Shown in pieces: positions 25,418 through 34,404 of a stretch of 64,000 nt of DNA. Source of the DNA: Lachnospiraceae bacterium (GTDB lineage: Bacteria > Bacillota > Clostridia > Lachnospirales > Lachnospiraceae); NCBI GenBank assembly GCA_015057085.1, contig SVFB01000010.1, forward strand, positions 1-64,000, written 5' to 3'. Below the pieces are notes generated by a model. It was not told where the DNA came from, did no database searches, and saw nothing but the letters and a program-made list of their open reading frames with translations. The translations under genes were made by a program, and so were the position numbers. Position 1 is the first letter of the stretch. Each line of letters begins with the position of its first letter.

Positions 25418-26530
25418 CTATGATTGACTATCGTTTCGTCGATTGTTCTTGTTTCGATTACGACGATATTTATTATTGCGTTTTTTCGGTTCGTTATTTT
25501 CTGCAGACTCAGCATGTTCAGATTGCTCTGGTTTATTATTTTGATTGGTCTGGTTGTTTTTTGGGTTTTTATTATCTGTCTTTTTTTGATAGTTTTTGTC
25601 GTTTTTCTTGTCGTTTTTTGATTTACGACTTTCTTCATCGTCCGAAAGAAGAGTTCCTGTGTCTTCTAATTCTGCCAGTTCTTTTTCTTCCTCAGCGCTG
25701 ACTTGAACTTGTTTCTTTCTGGATTTAAAGGACAACTCGTCAACGGAATATTCATGTAATTCCTTTGTATCTCCGTTATCTACCACTACCTTTACCGTCT
25801 GACGAAGTACGTTCACACCGCTTACGATTCCCTTTGTTCCGTCAGCTGCCGTTACCAAATCTCCGTTAGAAGGAAGTCTGCGATTTAAATATTCGTATGT
25901 TTCCTGCTCATATTTCAAACAGCACATCAATCTTCCACAAACTCCTGAAATCTTAGTTGGGTTTAATGATAGATTTTGTTCTTTCGCCATCTTGATGGAT
26001 ACCGGCACAAAGTCGGTCAAATAGGATTTGCAGCATAGTTCTCTTCCGCAAATTCCAAGACCGCCTAAAATTTTGGTCTCATCTCTTACACCAATCTGTC
26101 GCAATTCGATTCTGGTTCTAAATACCGAAGCCAAATCCTTTACCAGCTCTCTAAAATCCACACGTCCATCCGCTGTGAAATAAAACAAAAGCTTGCTTCC
26201 ATCGAATGTATATTCCGCTCCCACCAGCTTCATTTCTAAGTTGTGCTTTTGCACTTTTTCTTTACAAAGGCGAAGTGCATCTTTTTCTTTGTCTTTATTT
26301 TTCTGTGCGCTGGCTTCGTCTTCATCTGTTGCAATTCGAATCACCGGCTTTAATGGCTGTACCACTTTTTCCTCCGGAACATCCTTCGGCGGAATTAATA
26401 CGGTTCCCATTTCCAATCCACGGGCGGTCTCCACAATTACATGGTTTGCCATTTCAATATCAAAATCGCATGGGTCAAAATAATAAATTTTGCCCGTATT
26501 GCGAAATCTTACTCCAACTATCTTTGCCAT
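25418..26530 (-). CDS. ricT: PSP1-domain protein RicT (YaaT), with long Asn/Lys-rich tail
   Basis: 370 aa. The PSP1 domain includes the iron-sulphur cysteines LGICGRELCCKSYL and GVCGRLMCCLKYE. In Bacillus, RicT works with RicA and RicF in RNA processing, through RNase Y, and in sporulation and competence control. The last 65-70 residues are very rich in Asn, Lys and Arg, look disordered, and are longer than usual; they may bind RNA. Its start overlaps the holB stop by 13 bases. Confidence 0.95.
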   Translation of the reverse strand: MAKIVGVRFRNTGKIYYFDPCDFDIEMANHVIVETARGLEMGTVLIPPKDVPEEKVVQPLKPVIRIATDEDEASAQKNKDKEKDALRLCKEKVQKHNLEMKLVGAEYTFDGSKLLFYFTADGRVDFRELVKDLASVFRTRIELRQIGVRDETKILGGLGICGRELCCKSYLTDFVPVSIKMAKEQNLSLNPTKISGVCGRLMCCLKYEQETYEYLNRRLPSNGDLVTAADGTKGIVSGVNVLRQTVKVVVDNGDTKELHEYSVDELSFKSRKKQVQVSAEEEKELAELEDTGTLLSDDEESRKSKNDKKNDKNYQKKTDNKNPKNNQTNQNNKPEQSEHAESAENNEPKKRNNKYRRNRNKNNRRNDSQS

Positions 26531-27522
26531 TGATAAATCTCCTTTATTTCTAACAGCATCAGTTCCATAATCAGCTCGAAGCTTCCGTTCGCCGCCAATC
26601 GGATTCGCGCAGTATCAAGCGCATCAAAAGCTTTTTGAATGCCTGCATACTCGACCATATCTGCTTGTTTTTGTATTTCATTTAATTTGTCCTGAAAGAT
26701 GACACCTTTTGGCTGCCTGGTCGACTTAAAGTATAAAACATCCCGATACCAGATTTCCATAAGATTTATGTATTCATCCATATCATCTTTATAGGTTTCT
26801 ATTTCTTTTATTTTCTCAGTCATATCGCTGACTTTGATATCTTTTACCTTCTGCACCAGCGACAGGACAGAATTTTTTTCATCCGCAAAACTTTGTGAAG
26901 TGGACAAATTAATTGCCCTTCCCACATTTCCCTGGGCAAAGGCTGCGGCCACATTTGCCTGATAATCCGGAATCTGATGCTTTTCCATCAGATATTTTTT
27001 TACAGTTTCATTTGAAACCGTTCTCAAATCCACACGCACACATCGAGAGCGAATGGTTTGCAAAAGCATCTCTGCATTGGATGTCAAAAGCATGATGATG
27101 CCATAATGCGGCGGCTCTTCAATTGTTTTCAGAAGTGCATTCTGCGCCTGGGGATTCATCTTCTCTGCTTCATCCACGATATAGATCTTATGTTTACTGC
27201 TGTATGGCTTGATTTCCATATCCCCCACCAGCTGTTCCCGAATCTCTCCGACTGATATGACATTCGGCTTTTCGTGCTGAATGTATATGATATCCGGTTG
27301 ATTGTGATGCATTGCTTGCTTACAGGATTTACATTCACCGCACCCATTAGGGTCATTGTTTTCACATTGAAGCGCCATGGCGAAAGCCTCCGCCAGCATC
27401 ATTTTTCCGCTGTCCTTCGGTCCGTTGAAGATATAGGCATGGGATACCTTATCTGCTTCTACAGCACTTTTCAATTGTTCCTTTATCTGTAGATGTCCTA
27501 CGATATCTTGATATCCGGCCAT
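26518..27522 (-). CDS. holB: DNA polymerase III subunit delta'
   Basis: 334 aa, AAA+ clamp-loader subunit. It opens with YQDIVGHLQIKEQLKSA, has a modified P-loop in FNGPKDSGKMMLAEAFA, a zinc cysteine cluster CENNDPNGCGECKSCK, the SRC motif in IRSRCVRVDLR, and the DEAEKMNPQAQNALLKTIEEP segment. It helps load the beta clamp (DnaN, encoded in this window) onto DNA. It lies in the conserved yaaR-holB-ricT order. Confidence 0.96.
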   Translation of the reverse strand: MAGYQDIVGHLQIKEQLKSAVEADKVSHAYIFNGPKDSGKMMLAEAFAMALQCENNDPNGCGECKSCKQAMHHNQPDIIYIQHEKPNVISVGEIREQLVGDMEIKPYSSKHKIYIVDEAEKMNPQAQNALLKTIEEPPHYGIIMLLTSNAEMLLQTIRSRCVRVDLRTVSNETVKKYLMEKHQIPDYQANVAAAFAQGNVGRAINLSTSQSFADEKNSVLSLVQKVKDIKVSDMTEKIKEIETYKDDMDEYINLMEIWYRDVLYFKSTRQPKGVIFQDKLNEIQKQADMVEYAGIQKAFDALDTARIRLAANGSFELIMELMLLEIKEIYQWQR

Positions 27523-27543
27523 TCTTCCAATTCCCTAATTCCT

Positions 27544-27984
27544 TTATGTGATAATATCCAAAAGCAATCCTCGGATTTCTCCGATCATTGCCAGAATTGC
27601 AATGTGATCCTTCTCATCTGCCACAAGCGCACTTGCCAATTCATCCAGATTTGCGTCCACAAGCTTAATAATACCATAAACGCGGTGTCTTCCCTTACGA
27701 TCCAAGAAATTTTCTCTGGAAAATTTATGAGAACGATAAACCACTTCGTTCAAGAAGTCTTTGACCAGTCCACGATATCGTTTCATATCTCTGATATCCA
27801 TATGCTCCGCCAGGCGATTTCCCTGGGCAGTGATATCATTGAGCAACATATCTACTTTTGCCTGCAGATCCGCATCTGTGATGGCGCTTGCCAAAGTAAA
27901 TTTAAATGATCCGTCTCCCTCCACCGGCTTTGCCACATCCGGCGTCTGAGAGACTTGTTGTACTTGATTGACTTTAATATCCAT
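27544..27984 (-). CDS. yaaR: YaaR family protein (DUF327)
   Basis: 146 aa, helical protein of the DUF327 family. Family features include the [24 protein letters not shown] segment and the late [16 protein letters not shown] motif. Its function is unknown, but it is conserved next to holB in Firmicutes. AAGGAG precedes the ATG. Downstream holB begins 21 bases later. Confidence 0.93.
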   Translation of the reverse strand: MDIKVNQVQQVSQTPDVAKPVEGDGSFKFTLASAITDADLQAKVDMLLNDITAQGNRLAEHMDIRDMKRYRGLVKDFLNEVVYRSHKFSRENFLDRKGRHRVYGIIKLVDANLDELASALVADEKDHIAILAMIGEIRGLLLDIIT

Positions 27985-28011
27985 AGGCCGCTCCTTTATT
28001 TATTCCGTTTA

Positions 28012-28596
28012 TCAGCACTGCCTCATGTAATCTAAGATTTCTTTAATGGTTTTTTCTTTATCCTGATTGATAAATCGTTTTGTAATCTGCGCTTCCTTAA
28101 TTTTACTTTCGGCAAAATCCTCACTGTCCGCCAGAAATCTGCGACACATTTCTGCATATTTCGGCTCTTTTTCCAGTTTTTCTCTTGCCAAAGCGCGGCT
28201 CAAGCGCTCCCCATCCTCTACTTCGATATAAATCGGAACCACATTCTTTGCGCCGAAATAGTTTCGAATATGCAAATAGCCTTCCAAGGTCACGATTAAT
28301 AAGGAATTCTTCTTTTCCAAATCGATTTGTCCGTCATCTGCAGTAAAGTAATCCCACGGACCATGAACAGTCTGATAAGTCCTAAGCTCAATCACCTTTC
28401 CCTCTTCCTGCATGGCCATTGCCTGCTCTCTTGTACAAAAGTGATAGCTTTTTCCATCTATTTCGCCTGCTCGAATCGGCCGCGTTGTATACGGAACCAC
28501 ATTCGCCAGCGGAAAATCCTTCTGCTGCAATAACTCCTTATAAATGCTATCTTTTCCGGATGCACTTTTTCCCATCACACAAAATAATTTACCCAT
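28012..28596 (-). CDS. Guanylate kinase-like nucleoside monophosphate kinase
   Basis: About 194 aa. The P-loop is GKSASGKDSI, where classical guanylate kinases have GPSGSGKST. The GMP-binding signature YTTRPIRAGEIDGKSYHF is well kept. The gene sits where Bacillus has tmk in the decarboxylase-tmk-yaaQ-yaaR-holB cluster. It probably phosphorylates a nucleoside monophosphate, GMP or dGMP being the best guess. The start at 28596 has AGGAAG upstream; it overlaps nothing, while the longer form would overlap the decarboxylase stop. Confidence 0.85.
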   Translation of the reverse strand: MGKLFCVMGKSASGKDSIYKELLQQKDFPLANVVPYTTRPIRAGEIDGKSYHFCTREQAMAMQEEGKVIELRTYQTVHGPWDYFTADDGQIDLEKKNSLLIVTLEGYLHIRNYFGAKNVVPIYIEVEDGERLSRALAREKLEKEPKYAEMCRRFLADSEDFAESKIKEAQITKRFINQDKEKTIKEILDYMRQC

Positions 28597-28612
28597 GATG
28601 GAGTCTTCCTTT

Positions 28613-29989
28613 CTATCTTCCTTCAAGCACTGTCACTTTTTGATTTTTTTGAAGACCTTTCACAGAAAGTTCCTCTCTCTGACAATCCTCAAGATAAGTC
28701 ACAATTTCTTCTGTAATATATTCTCCCGGCGCCACAATCGGAATTCCCGGCGGATACAAACAAATATAATCTCCGGAAATCCTCCCCACTGCCTCCGAAA
28801 TGAATACCTGCTTCATCTTTTCCTCTTTTGCTTCTCCGATTCGAAGCGCTTGCTTTGGCAAAAGCATTTGCAAAATTCCCAAAAGCTCCGGATCTTTTCC
28901 TTGATGATTTTCATCTATCTCCTGCAATGCTTGAATCAGCCGCTGAAAACCTTCCTCCGAATCCATCACAGAAGTCATCAAAATCACATAGCAAAGACTT
29001 TCCATTTCTACTTCGATTTCATACTTCTGTCGCAAAATCTGTGCCAGGCCTTTTCCTGTCACAACAATTTTAGAAGGATCATCAAATCTTAAAACCCGTA
29101 GATTTTTCAACTTCCCGGCCTGATCATAAAAATTCTCCAGGCGCTTTACATATTGTACAAATGCGCCATCTTTCTTTTTTGATTCTTTCTCCGAGAATAT
29201 AAGCGCCTGCTCCATGGCGGCCATCAGCACATAGCTTGGGGAACTGGTTTCGTAGATGTCCAGATATCCTTTTAGCTTTTCCTTTGAAATTCGACTGCTG
29301 CATAAATGAAGAAGTGCGGTCTGCGTTGGAGCCGGAAGCGTCTTGTGAATACTTGTAATTACCACATCCGCCCCCAGCTTGACTGCATTTTCCGGAAATG
29401 CTTCATGAAATCCGAAATGTGCACCATGGGCTTCATCCACAATCAGCACGATTCCTTCCTCATGCAGAATTTTCGCGATTTCGCTGATATCCGATACCAC
29501 ACCTTCATAAGTTGGAGATGTGATCACACAGGCATCAAATCTTTTTCCATTTTCCTTTGCTTTTTCAACTGCTGCCCGAACCAGCTCCGGTTCCACAGGA
29601 CCAAAAATCCCGTTGACATCCGCCTCCGGATAGAGATAGGTTGCATATGCATTTCTCAGCTGAATTCCATGATAGACCGCCTTGTGGCAATTGCGCGCCA
29701 CCAGAATCCTTCCATTCATTGGAACTGCTGCGCTGATGGCGGATAAAATTCCGCAAGTGCTTCCGTTTACCAAGTAATAGCACTGCTTGGAACCATAGAG
29801 TTTTGCTGCTGCATCCTGTGCTTCTTTGATGATGCCTTCAGCATCATGCAAATCATCAAATCCATAAATCTCTGTAATATCGATTCCGTATGGAAATCCT
29901 TCTCCGATGGATACACGCTTATGCCCCGGCATATGAAACGGATAGCAATTCGATTGTTCTAATTTCTTTAATTCATTCAGTATAGACAT
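28613..29989 (-). CDS. Orn/Lys/Arg decarboxylase family PLP enzyme (YaaO/SpeA-like)
   Basis: 458 aa. It has the large PLP domain with the cofactor aspartate in VDEAHGAHFGFH, the Schiff-base lysine in SIHKTLPAPTQTA, and the C-terminal domain of the family with CLYPPGIPIVAPGE. It likely decarboxylates arginine or lysine to polyamine precursors (agmatine or cadaverine). It belongs to the conserved yaaO-kinase-yaaR-holB cluster. Its start lies 6 bases after the AbiEii-like gene. Confidence 0.92.
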   Translation of the reverse strand: MSILNELKKLEQSNCYPFHMPGHKRVSIGEGFPYGIDITEIYGFDDLHDAEGIIKEAQDAAAKLYGSKQCYYLVNGSTCGILSAISAAVPMNGRILVARNCHKAVYHGIQLRNAYATYLYPEADVNGIFGPVEPELVRAAVEKAKENGKRFDACVITSPTYEGVVSDISEIAKILHEEGIVLIVDEAHGAHFGFHEAFPENAVKLGADVVITSIHKTLPAPTQTALLHLCSSRISKEKLKGYLDIYETSSPSYVLMAAMEQALIFSEKESKKKDGAFVQYVKRLENFYDQAGKLKNLRVLRFDDPSKIVVTGKGLAQILRQKYEIEVEMESLCYVILMTSVMDSEEGFQRLIQALQEIDENHQGKDPELLGILQMLLPKQALRIGEAKEEKMKQVFISEAVGRISGDYICLYPPGIPIVAPGEYITEEIVTYLEDCQREELSVKGLQKNQKVTVLEGR

Positions 29990-29995
29990 AGATTC

Positions 29996-30871
29996 CTACA
30001 TAAATCGGCCAAGTTCCGGCATCCAATCTCCGATAAAGATTTCATCCTTCCGCAGGCTCTCATAAATCGGTGCAAAAAAAGTACAGATTGTCTCTAGTAC
30101 CGCTTTCCATTCCGGCATCTCTGCCCTATTGTTCCGGTTGGCTTTATCTTTCATTGCCTTATTCTTTAAATAGCTGATCCAGCGTTTCTCCATATATCGA
30201 TAATCGCCGTAGGCACGTATCTTTTCTACGATTCCCTCCGGCATGTTCGTAACCCATTCCCGATGAAACTCTTCTCCGACGCGTCGTCCATCCACTGCAA
30301 AAGACTTCGTGATTTCATAAGCCACATCATAATATTCCATGGAATGAATGAGTTCTAAGCGATTCAATATCATATAGATGCACTCTGCTAATTTCTGCTC
30401 CGGCGCACAAATACTATAATCCAACGTATCTCTGTGAATCAAGCCGCGATAGGATTTCAAATCCATATAAATCGGATGATCCCCTCTTGAAGAAAGGCTG
30501 ATTACCAACGGAACTTTCATATCTTCCAGATGACCTGTTACCATAATGCGCCCCGTCTCCGGTGAAAGCTTCGATAATTCTCCGAATTCCCACTCAAAAT
30601 CCCCCTGTTCCGACAGGCGCTGAATCAACACCTCCGAAGCTAAAGACAAATCCGCCTTCATATAAAATGAAATGACGCTCTCTTGTCCTTTTCGATACGC
30701 TTCCTCGCCTAAAAAATCATCTTTCTCCAGCACAAATTGCATCGAGCGCTCTCCGGGAATCACATGATACAAGAAATCTTCAATCATGATTCCCTTCAAC
30801 AATTCCGCAAAAGGGATATTTAGGGCGTTGCTTTTTTCTTTCAGCCAGGATTTTGTTATCGCATCCTTCAT
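29996..30871 (-). CDS. AbiEii/AbiGii toxin-family nucleotidyltransferase, probably degenerate
   Basis: 291 aa. The family is recognised by the IEDFLYHVIPGERSMQFVLEK region, the middle KLAECIYMI and ENR-like NRLELIHSMEYYD, and the linkage to an AbiEi-like partner. AbiEii toxins are nucleotidyltransferases needing a KGGxxL loop and an RxTxDxDL metal site. Here these read FVLEKDDFL and SFYMKADLSL, so the glycine pair and one aspartate are missing. The toxin may be inactive or altered. It lies 6 bases before the decarboxylase and abuts the antitoxin gene. Confidence 0.75.
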   Translation of the reverse strand: MKDAITKSWLKEKSNALNIPFAELLKGIMIEDFLYHVIPGERSMQFVLEKDDFLGEEAYRKGQESVISFYMKADLSLASEVLIQRLSEQGDFEWEFGELSKLSPETGRIMVTGHLEDMKVPLVISLSSRGDHPIYMDLKSYRGLIHRDTLDYSICAPEQKLAECIYMILNRLELIHSMEYYDVAYEITKSFAVDGRRVGEEFHREWVTNMPEGIVEKIRAYGDYRYMEKRWISYLKNKAMKDKANRNNRAEMPEWKAVLETICTFFAPIYESLRKDEIFIGDWMPELGRFM

Positions 30872-31501
30872 TTAGAGCCACACTCCAATCACGTTTTGAA
30901 CCTTCTTTACTACCTTTCGCTCCCTCGCATATTCCATCAAGTTCGAAATATTCTTTTCCGGATCCGAAATATATTTGCGCAAAGCCTCTTTGTAAACTGC
31001 ATGGTCCATCTTTGCTTCGTATTTTAAGCAATCGCAAATCAACCGCTCTTTATCATATATACGGAACTCAATTCCCTGATAATCGATACTTGTCTGTCCG
31101 ATCAATAGGCTTTCCTCCTCTGTGTAATAAGGAGTCACCTTCGGATAATCCAATACAAATCTGGACTTTGAAGTATTCTTATCCACAGCCAGCTTCCAGG
31201 AATAAGGACGCTCATTAGTATATCCCCACACAAATAATGCACTTTCCATACAAAGCACCGCATCCGGAAACAATCCCTTAATCAAAGATTCCTCCGTAAA
31301 GCGATCCAGCGTATCTGTGTAATATCCGTTGCGAATACGCACTAAGTCTTTTGTCTCCACAAAATCCAAGACGCGACGATAATCGATACCCAATGGTTTC
31401 AACTGCTCTCGCTTTAGTATTCCGTTATTTTGATTGATCTCATTTTTTAGAATCTGCAGAATTTCTTCCGCCTTCTCATCACGCTTATAAAAGGTTGCCA
31501 T
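30872..31501 (-). CDS. AbiEi-type antitoxin/transcriptional regulator
   Basis: 209 aa. The N-terminal winged-helix resembles the AbiEi_4 antitoxin domain (GILKREQLKPLGIDYRRVLDFVETKDLVRIRNGYY), followed by the AbiEi C-terminal fold (LFVWGYTN...KERLICDCLKYEAKMD). In AbiE systems it represses its own operon and neutralises AbiEii. It is immediately followed by the AbiEii-like gene with no gap. A palindrome in the divergent promoter region (31585) is a candidate binding site. Confidence 0.82.
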   Translation of the reverse strand: MATFYKRDEKAEEILQILKNEINQNNGILKREQLKPLGIDYRRVLDFVETKDLVRIRNGYYTDTLDRFTEESLIKGLFPDAVLCMESALFVWGYTNERPYSWKLAVDKNTSKSRFVLDYPKVTPYYTEEESLLIGQTSIDYQGIEFRIYDKERLICDCLKYEAKMDHAVYKEALRKYISDPEKNISNLMEYARERKVVKKVQNVIGVWL

Positions 31502-31584
31502 TTTTTCCGCTCCAAAAAATAAATCGTGGTAGTTAAATTCATTGTATCAGAATCTCTTCTTATTTTCAATGCAACATCGTATAT

Positions 31585-31596
31585 GACATATATGTC
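31585..31596. promoter_or_regulatory. Palindrome between the AbiEi-like and ArgR-like genes, possible operator
   Basis: GACATATATGTC is a perfect 12-bp palindrome, part of a longer imperfect dyad TATGACATATATGTCGTA, about 90 bases upstream of both divergent starts. AbiEi proteins are known to bind inverted repeats upstream of their operon. Confidence 0.5.
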
Positions 31597-31678
31597 GTAA
31601 ATATCCTTGTTTTGTCGTTTTATTTGTCTTATAATATATAGAAGACATGTTTTGTAGTCTATTTCAAAGGAGAACCCT

Positions 31679-32182
31679 ATGGATCAAACACATATCAGAA
31701 AGAATCCGTCCAGAGAAGCTTGCGAAAGCATCATTAAAAGAATCCTCATGACTGAGGTTCTAGAACACGGTTCCAACCAAACCTTTCGCTTTGCTTCCGA
31801 CTTTATGAACTATTTCGAATCTCTCTATCCCCCTTCACCGGGACTGACCAAACAGGTGCAGCGCGCGGTCAAGGCCATGAATATGCCAAAGGATGAAAAG
31901 GGATTTTTTATCGTAAACAAAACAAGCGATCAAGTTGGTCAGGACAAAGAGATTCAACGCATCTTTGCCAACTCCCATGTCGCATATCACACTATGGAAA
32001 AGGCTGAGCCTCTTTTTCTTACCGTAGATGAAAAAGCAAAGGATTATCTGCTTCATCTGCTGCAGGAATCCGAAACCTTTAAAGGCAAATATCTCACCAT
32101 GGTTCCGGCGCTCGGCGGCATCCTGATCTACACTGAAAACCGCAATCAGCTGGTAATGCTGCTAAATAGTCTGACAATTTAG
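31679..32182 (+). CDS. Small protein, possibly ArgR-like regulator
   Basis: 167 aa, not firmly recognised. The layout (an N-terminal helical region of about 85 residues, then an alpha/beta C-terminal domain ending with KYLTMVPALGGILIYTENRNQLVMLLNSL) resembles the arginine repressor plan, where the C-domain has GTIAGDDTxL and a closing LL..L helix, but the key ArgR residues are not clear. AAAGGAG precedes the ATG. It is divergent from the AbiE pair and convergent with the trmB fusion. Confidence 0.72.
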   Translation: MDQTHIRKNPSREACESIIKRILMTEVLEHGSNQTFRFASDFMNYFESLYPPSPGLTKQVQRAVKAMNMPKDEKGFFIVNKTSDQVGQDKEIQRIFANSHVAYHTMEKAEPLFLTVDEKAKDYLLHLLQESETFKGKYLTMVPALGGILIYTENRNQLVMLLNSLTI

Positions 32183-32213
32183 TCCATCAGTACTATTGTC
32201 GTATAACGCAAAA

Positions 32214-32243
32214 GCGACAGATTATTTCCACATAATCTGTCGC
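32214..32243. terminator. Bidirectional terminator between the ArgR-like gene and the trmB fusion
   Basis: GCGACAGATTAT-TTCCAC-ATAATCTGTCGC is a perfect 12-bp stem, followed by TTTATT on the plus strand and TTTTGCG on the minus strand, between two convergent genes. Confidence 0.85.
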
Positions 32244-32284
32244 TTTATTCATATCATGTCGTATATTTGTCTTTTCTGTCGTTT

Positions 32285-34300
32285 CTATCGGAACAAACGG
32301 TCCTTTTTTCGTCTTCTTCTCTTCTTCTTACGAATCTGCTTGAATCGTTCTCTTTCCTGACGCTTTGTCTCATACTTATGTCTGATGATGTAATAGTTCT
32401 TAATCAATCTTGCACCGTATTTCACTCCGAAGAATACAGCCACAATGATTATGATAATCAGAAATACATACCAAAGATTTATCTTTACCACTTTCACATC
32501 CGGATCTGTTTCTTCCTCGGTTTCGGTCAATGGAAATTCATCCACACTTGCATCCGAAGCCTCAAGGCTCACATAACCAACCTGTCGACCGTCATATTGA
32601 TATATAATCTGCGCCCCGTTATCATCTTCGGTCATGGAAAATTCTGCATCAGAGAACGAGGCCGTTTTCGGCAAAATCAAATATGCATCCGTATCGAAGG
32701 TCAGATATGTCTCTTCCTCATTTAACAATCCGTAATATTTATCTTTCGCCTCAGAAAGTCTGCTCTCATTTTCCGAGATATTAAAAACCTGAAAATTGTC
32801 AAAACAATAATCGTATAGATTAATGCTGTCTTCCCATTGTGCCGGCGCCACAGAATAGAGAATGACACAAACCAATGTCATGCCATCTTTCTCTGCATAT
32901 GTCACCAATGTATGATGTGCATAATCCGTATAACCGGTTTTTCCACCGGTACAGTAATCATAAAGATAATCGGAATATTTATATGGATAAAGTAAATTAT
33001 TCTGGTTGTGACAATAATAAACATCATCATGCTTATTTGTGGTTGGAATCACATAGGTCTTCGTTCCACAAATAATTTGAAAATCCTCATTTCTATAAGC
33101 AGCTGCAGAAATCAGTGCATAATCAGAAGCTGTCGTATAATGTTCTGCATCATGCATTCCATAGCTGTTCATGAAATGCGTATTCTTGCACCCAAGTTCC
33201 TTTGCCTTGTCATTCATCATTCCGATGAAGGTTTCGTAATTGCCGCCAAGCTTTGTTCCCACATGCTCTGCCAAGGCATACGCACATTCATTTGCAGATA
33301 CCAGCATCATTGCATATAAACATTGCTCAACTGTCATCTCCTCGCCGATATCTCTTGCAATATGGGATCCGCCATTTCCTTCTGTTGCATATATACAATC
33401 TGCAGAAAAAGTAACCACTTCATCCAACTCGCAATTTTCCAAAACCAACAATGCGGTCATGATCTTGGTGATACTGGCCGGATATCGAATCTCATCACCG
33501 TTTTTCTCGTAGAGCACAGTTCCGGTGTTGACTTCCATCACCACTGCACTTCCTGAATCAACAGAAACACCGGTCGGCCAATATTCCTCCGCCAATACCG
33601 GAATTGCTGTGGTATACATCACTCCAAATACTGTTGTCAAAATCAAAAGAAAGCATAACAACCGAGAAGCAATTAATTTGCAAATCGGATTTCCTTTGGA
33701 AGAAAACTTCTCCTCATACTCTGTCATGATATTTCCCTGATTCATTTTTTCATCATGATGCAAATCATATGTCTTAGCATCCAGCTTCCAATCCTCGGAT
33801 TCTTCTATCGTATCCACTGAAAATTGAAACAGATCCTGATTGTCTGTCTTAAACTCGATTCGCCCATCCTCTGCAAGAATCTGTTGATATCTGGCTAAAA
33901 ACTCCTTCGATGTCAGTCTGCGCTTTGCATGGCGATCCTTCGGCCATGGATCCGAAAAATTCAAATAAATGCGAGCAACTTCTTCCTTCTCGAAATACTC
34001 CGGCAAATCCGCAGCATCGATACATAGGAATCGAATATTCGGCAGAGGATCCGCATCCATCTTTTGTACTGCACGAAGCAACACGCTTGTATACCTTTCC
34101 ACACCGATATAGTTGATATCAGGGTTTTCTCTCGCCAAATCCATAATGAACCGGCCTTTTCCCATTCCGATTTCCATATGAATCGGATGATCATTTTCAA
34201 ATAACTTGTTCCAACAACCCTTCCAGTTCTCCGGGTCATCTATACAATAAGCACTGGCGGAGACAATCTCATCTGCTCCCGGAATATTACGAAGACGCAT
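32285..34300 (-). CDS. trmB: TrmB - D-alanyl-D-alanine carboxypeptidase fusion protein
   Basis: 671 aa, one uninterrupted frame. Residues 1 to about 210 are a complete tRNA (guanine-N7)-methyltransferase (EIGMGKGRFI, YLNFSDPWPKDRHAKRRL, GNIMTEYEEKF). Residues 211-237 form a signal-type hydrophobic segment ending VLAEE. Then comes a penicillin-binding D,D-carboxypeptidase with SITK (SxxK), SANE (SxN) and KTG, a C-domain, a TM helix near 620-640 and a basic tail. As one chain the methyltransferase would be tied to the membrane. An internal ATG at 33727 with AGGGA upstream could yield the carboxypeptidase alone. Confidence 0.93.
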   Translation of the reverse strand: MRLRNIPGADEIVSASAYCIDDPENWKGCWNKLFENDHPIHMEIGMGKGRFIMDLARENPDINYIGVERYTSVLLRAVQKMDADPLPNIRFLCIDAADLPEYFEKEEVARIYLNFSDPWPKDRHAKRRLTSKEFLARYQQILAEDGRIEFKTDNQDLFQFSVDTIEESEDWKLDAKTYDLHHDEKMNQGNIMTEYEEKFSSKGNPICKLIASRLLCFLLILTTVFGVMYTTAIPVLAEEYWPTGVSVDSGSAVVMEVNTGTVLYEKNGDEIRYPASITKIMTALLVLENCELDEVVTFSADCIYATEGNGGSHIARDIGEEMTVEQCLYAMMLVSANECAYALAEHVGTKLGGNYETFIGMMNDKAKELGCKNTHFMNSYGMHDAEHYTTASDYALISAAAYRNEDFQIICGTKTYVIPTTNKHDDVYYCHNQNNLLYPYKYSDYLYDYCTGGKTGYTDYAHHTLVTYAEKDGMTLVCVILYSVAPAQWEDSINLYDYCFDNFQVFNISENESRLSEAKDKYYGLLNEEETYLTFDTDAYLILPKTASFSDAEFSMTEDDNGAQIIYQYDGRQVGYVSLEASDASVDEFPLTETEEETDPDVKVVKINLWYVFLIIIIIVAVFFGVKYGARLIKNYYIIRHKYETKRQERERFKQIRKKKRRRRKKDRLFR
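33725..33740 (-). promoter_or_regulatory. Internal ribosome binding site and ATG for the carboxypeptidase part
   Basis: CAGGGAAATATCATG lies in frame within the TrmB coding part, at the conserved GNIMTEYE segment. Initiation there gives a precursor whose first 22 residues are a polar/basic n-region, followed by a hydrophobic core and a VLA-type cleavage site: a normal signal peptide. Confidence 0.5.
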
Positions 34301-34404
34301 ATTCGTGCTTCCTTTCTTTTATGATTGATATTTACTCTGGTTTTATGTCTTGCGGTATCAAATCACCGCTTTTTCATTTTATAAAACCTGTCGTGTTTTT
34401 GCAA

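Noticed and set aside
28544-29092. 182-aa plus-strand ORF opposite the decarboxylase and kinase
   Set aside because: It is an antisense shadow rich in Phe/Leu/His; no start signal or family match.
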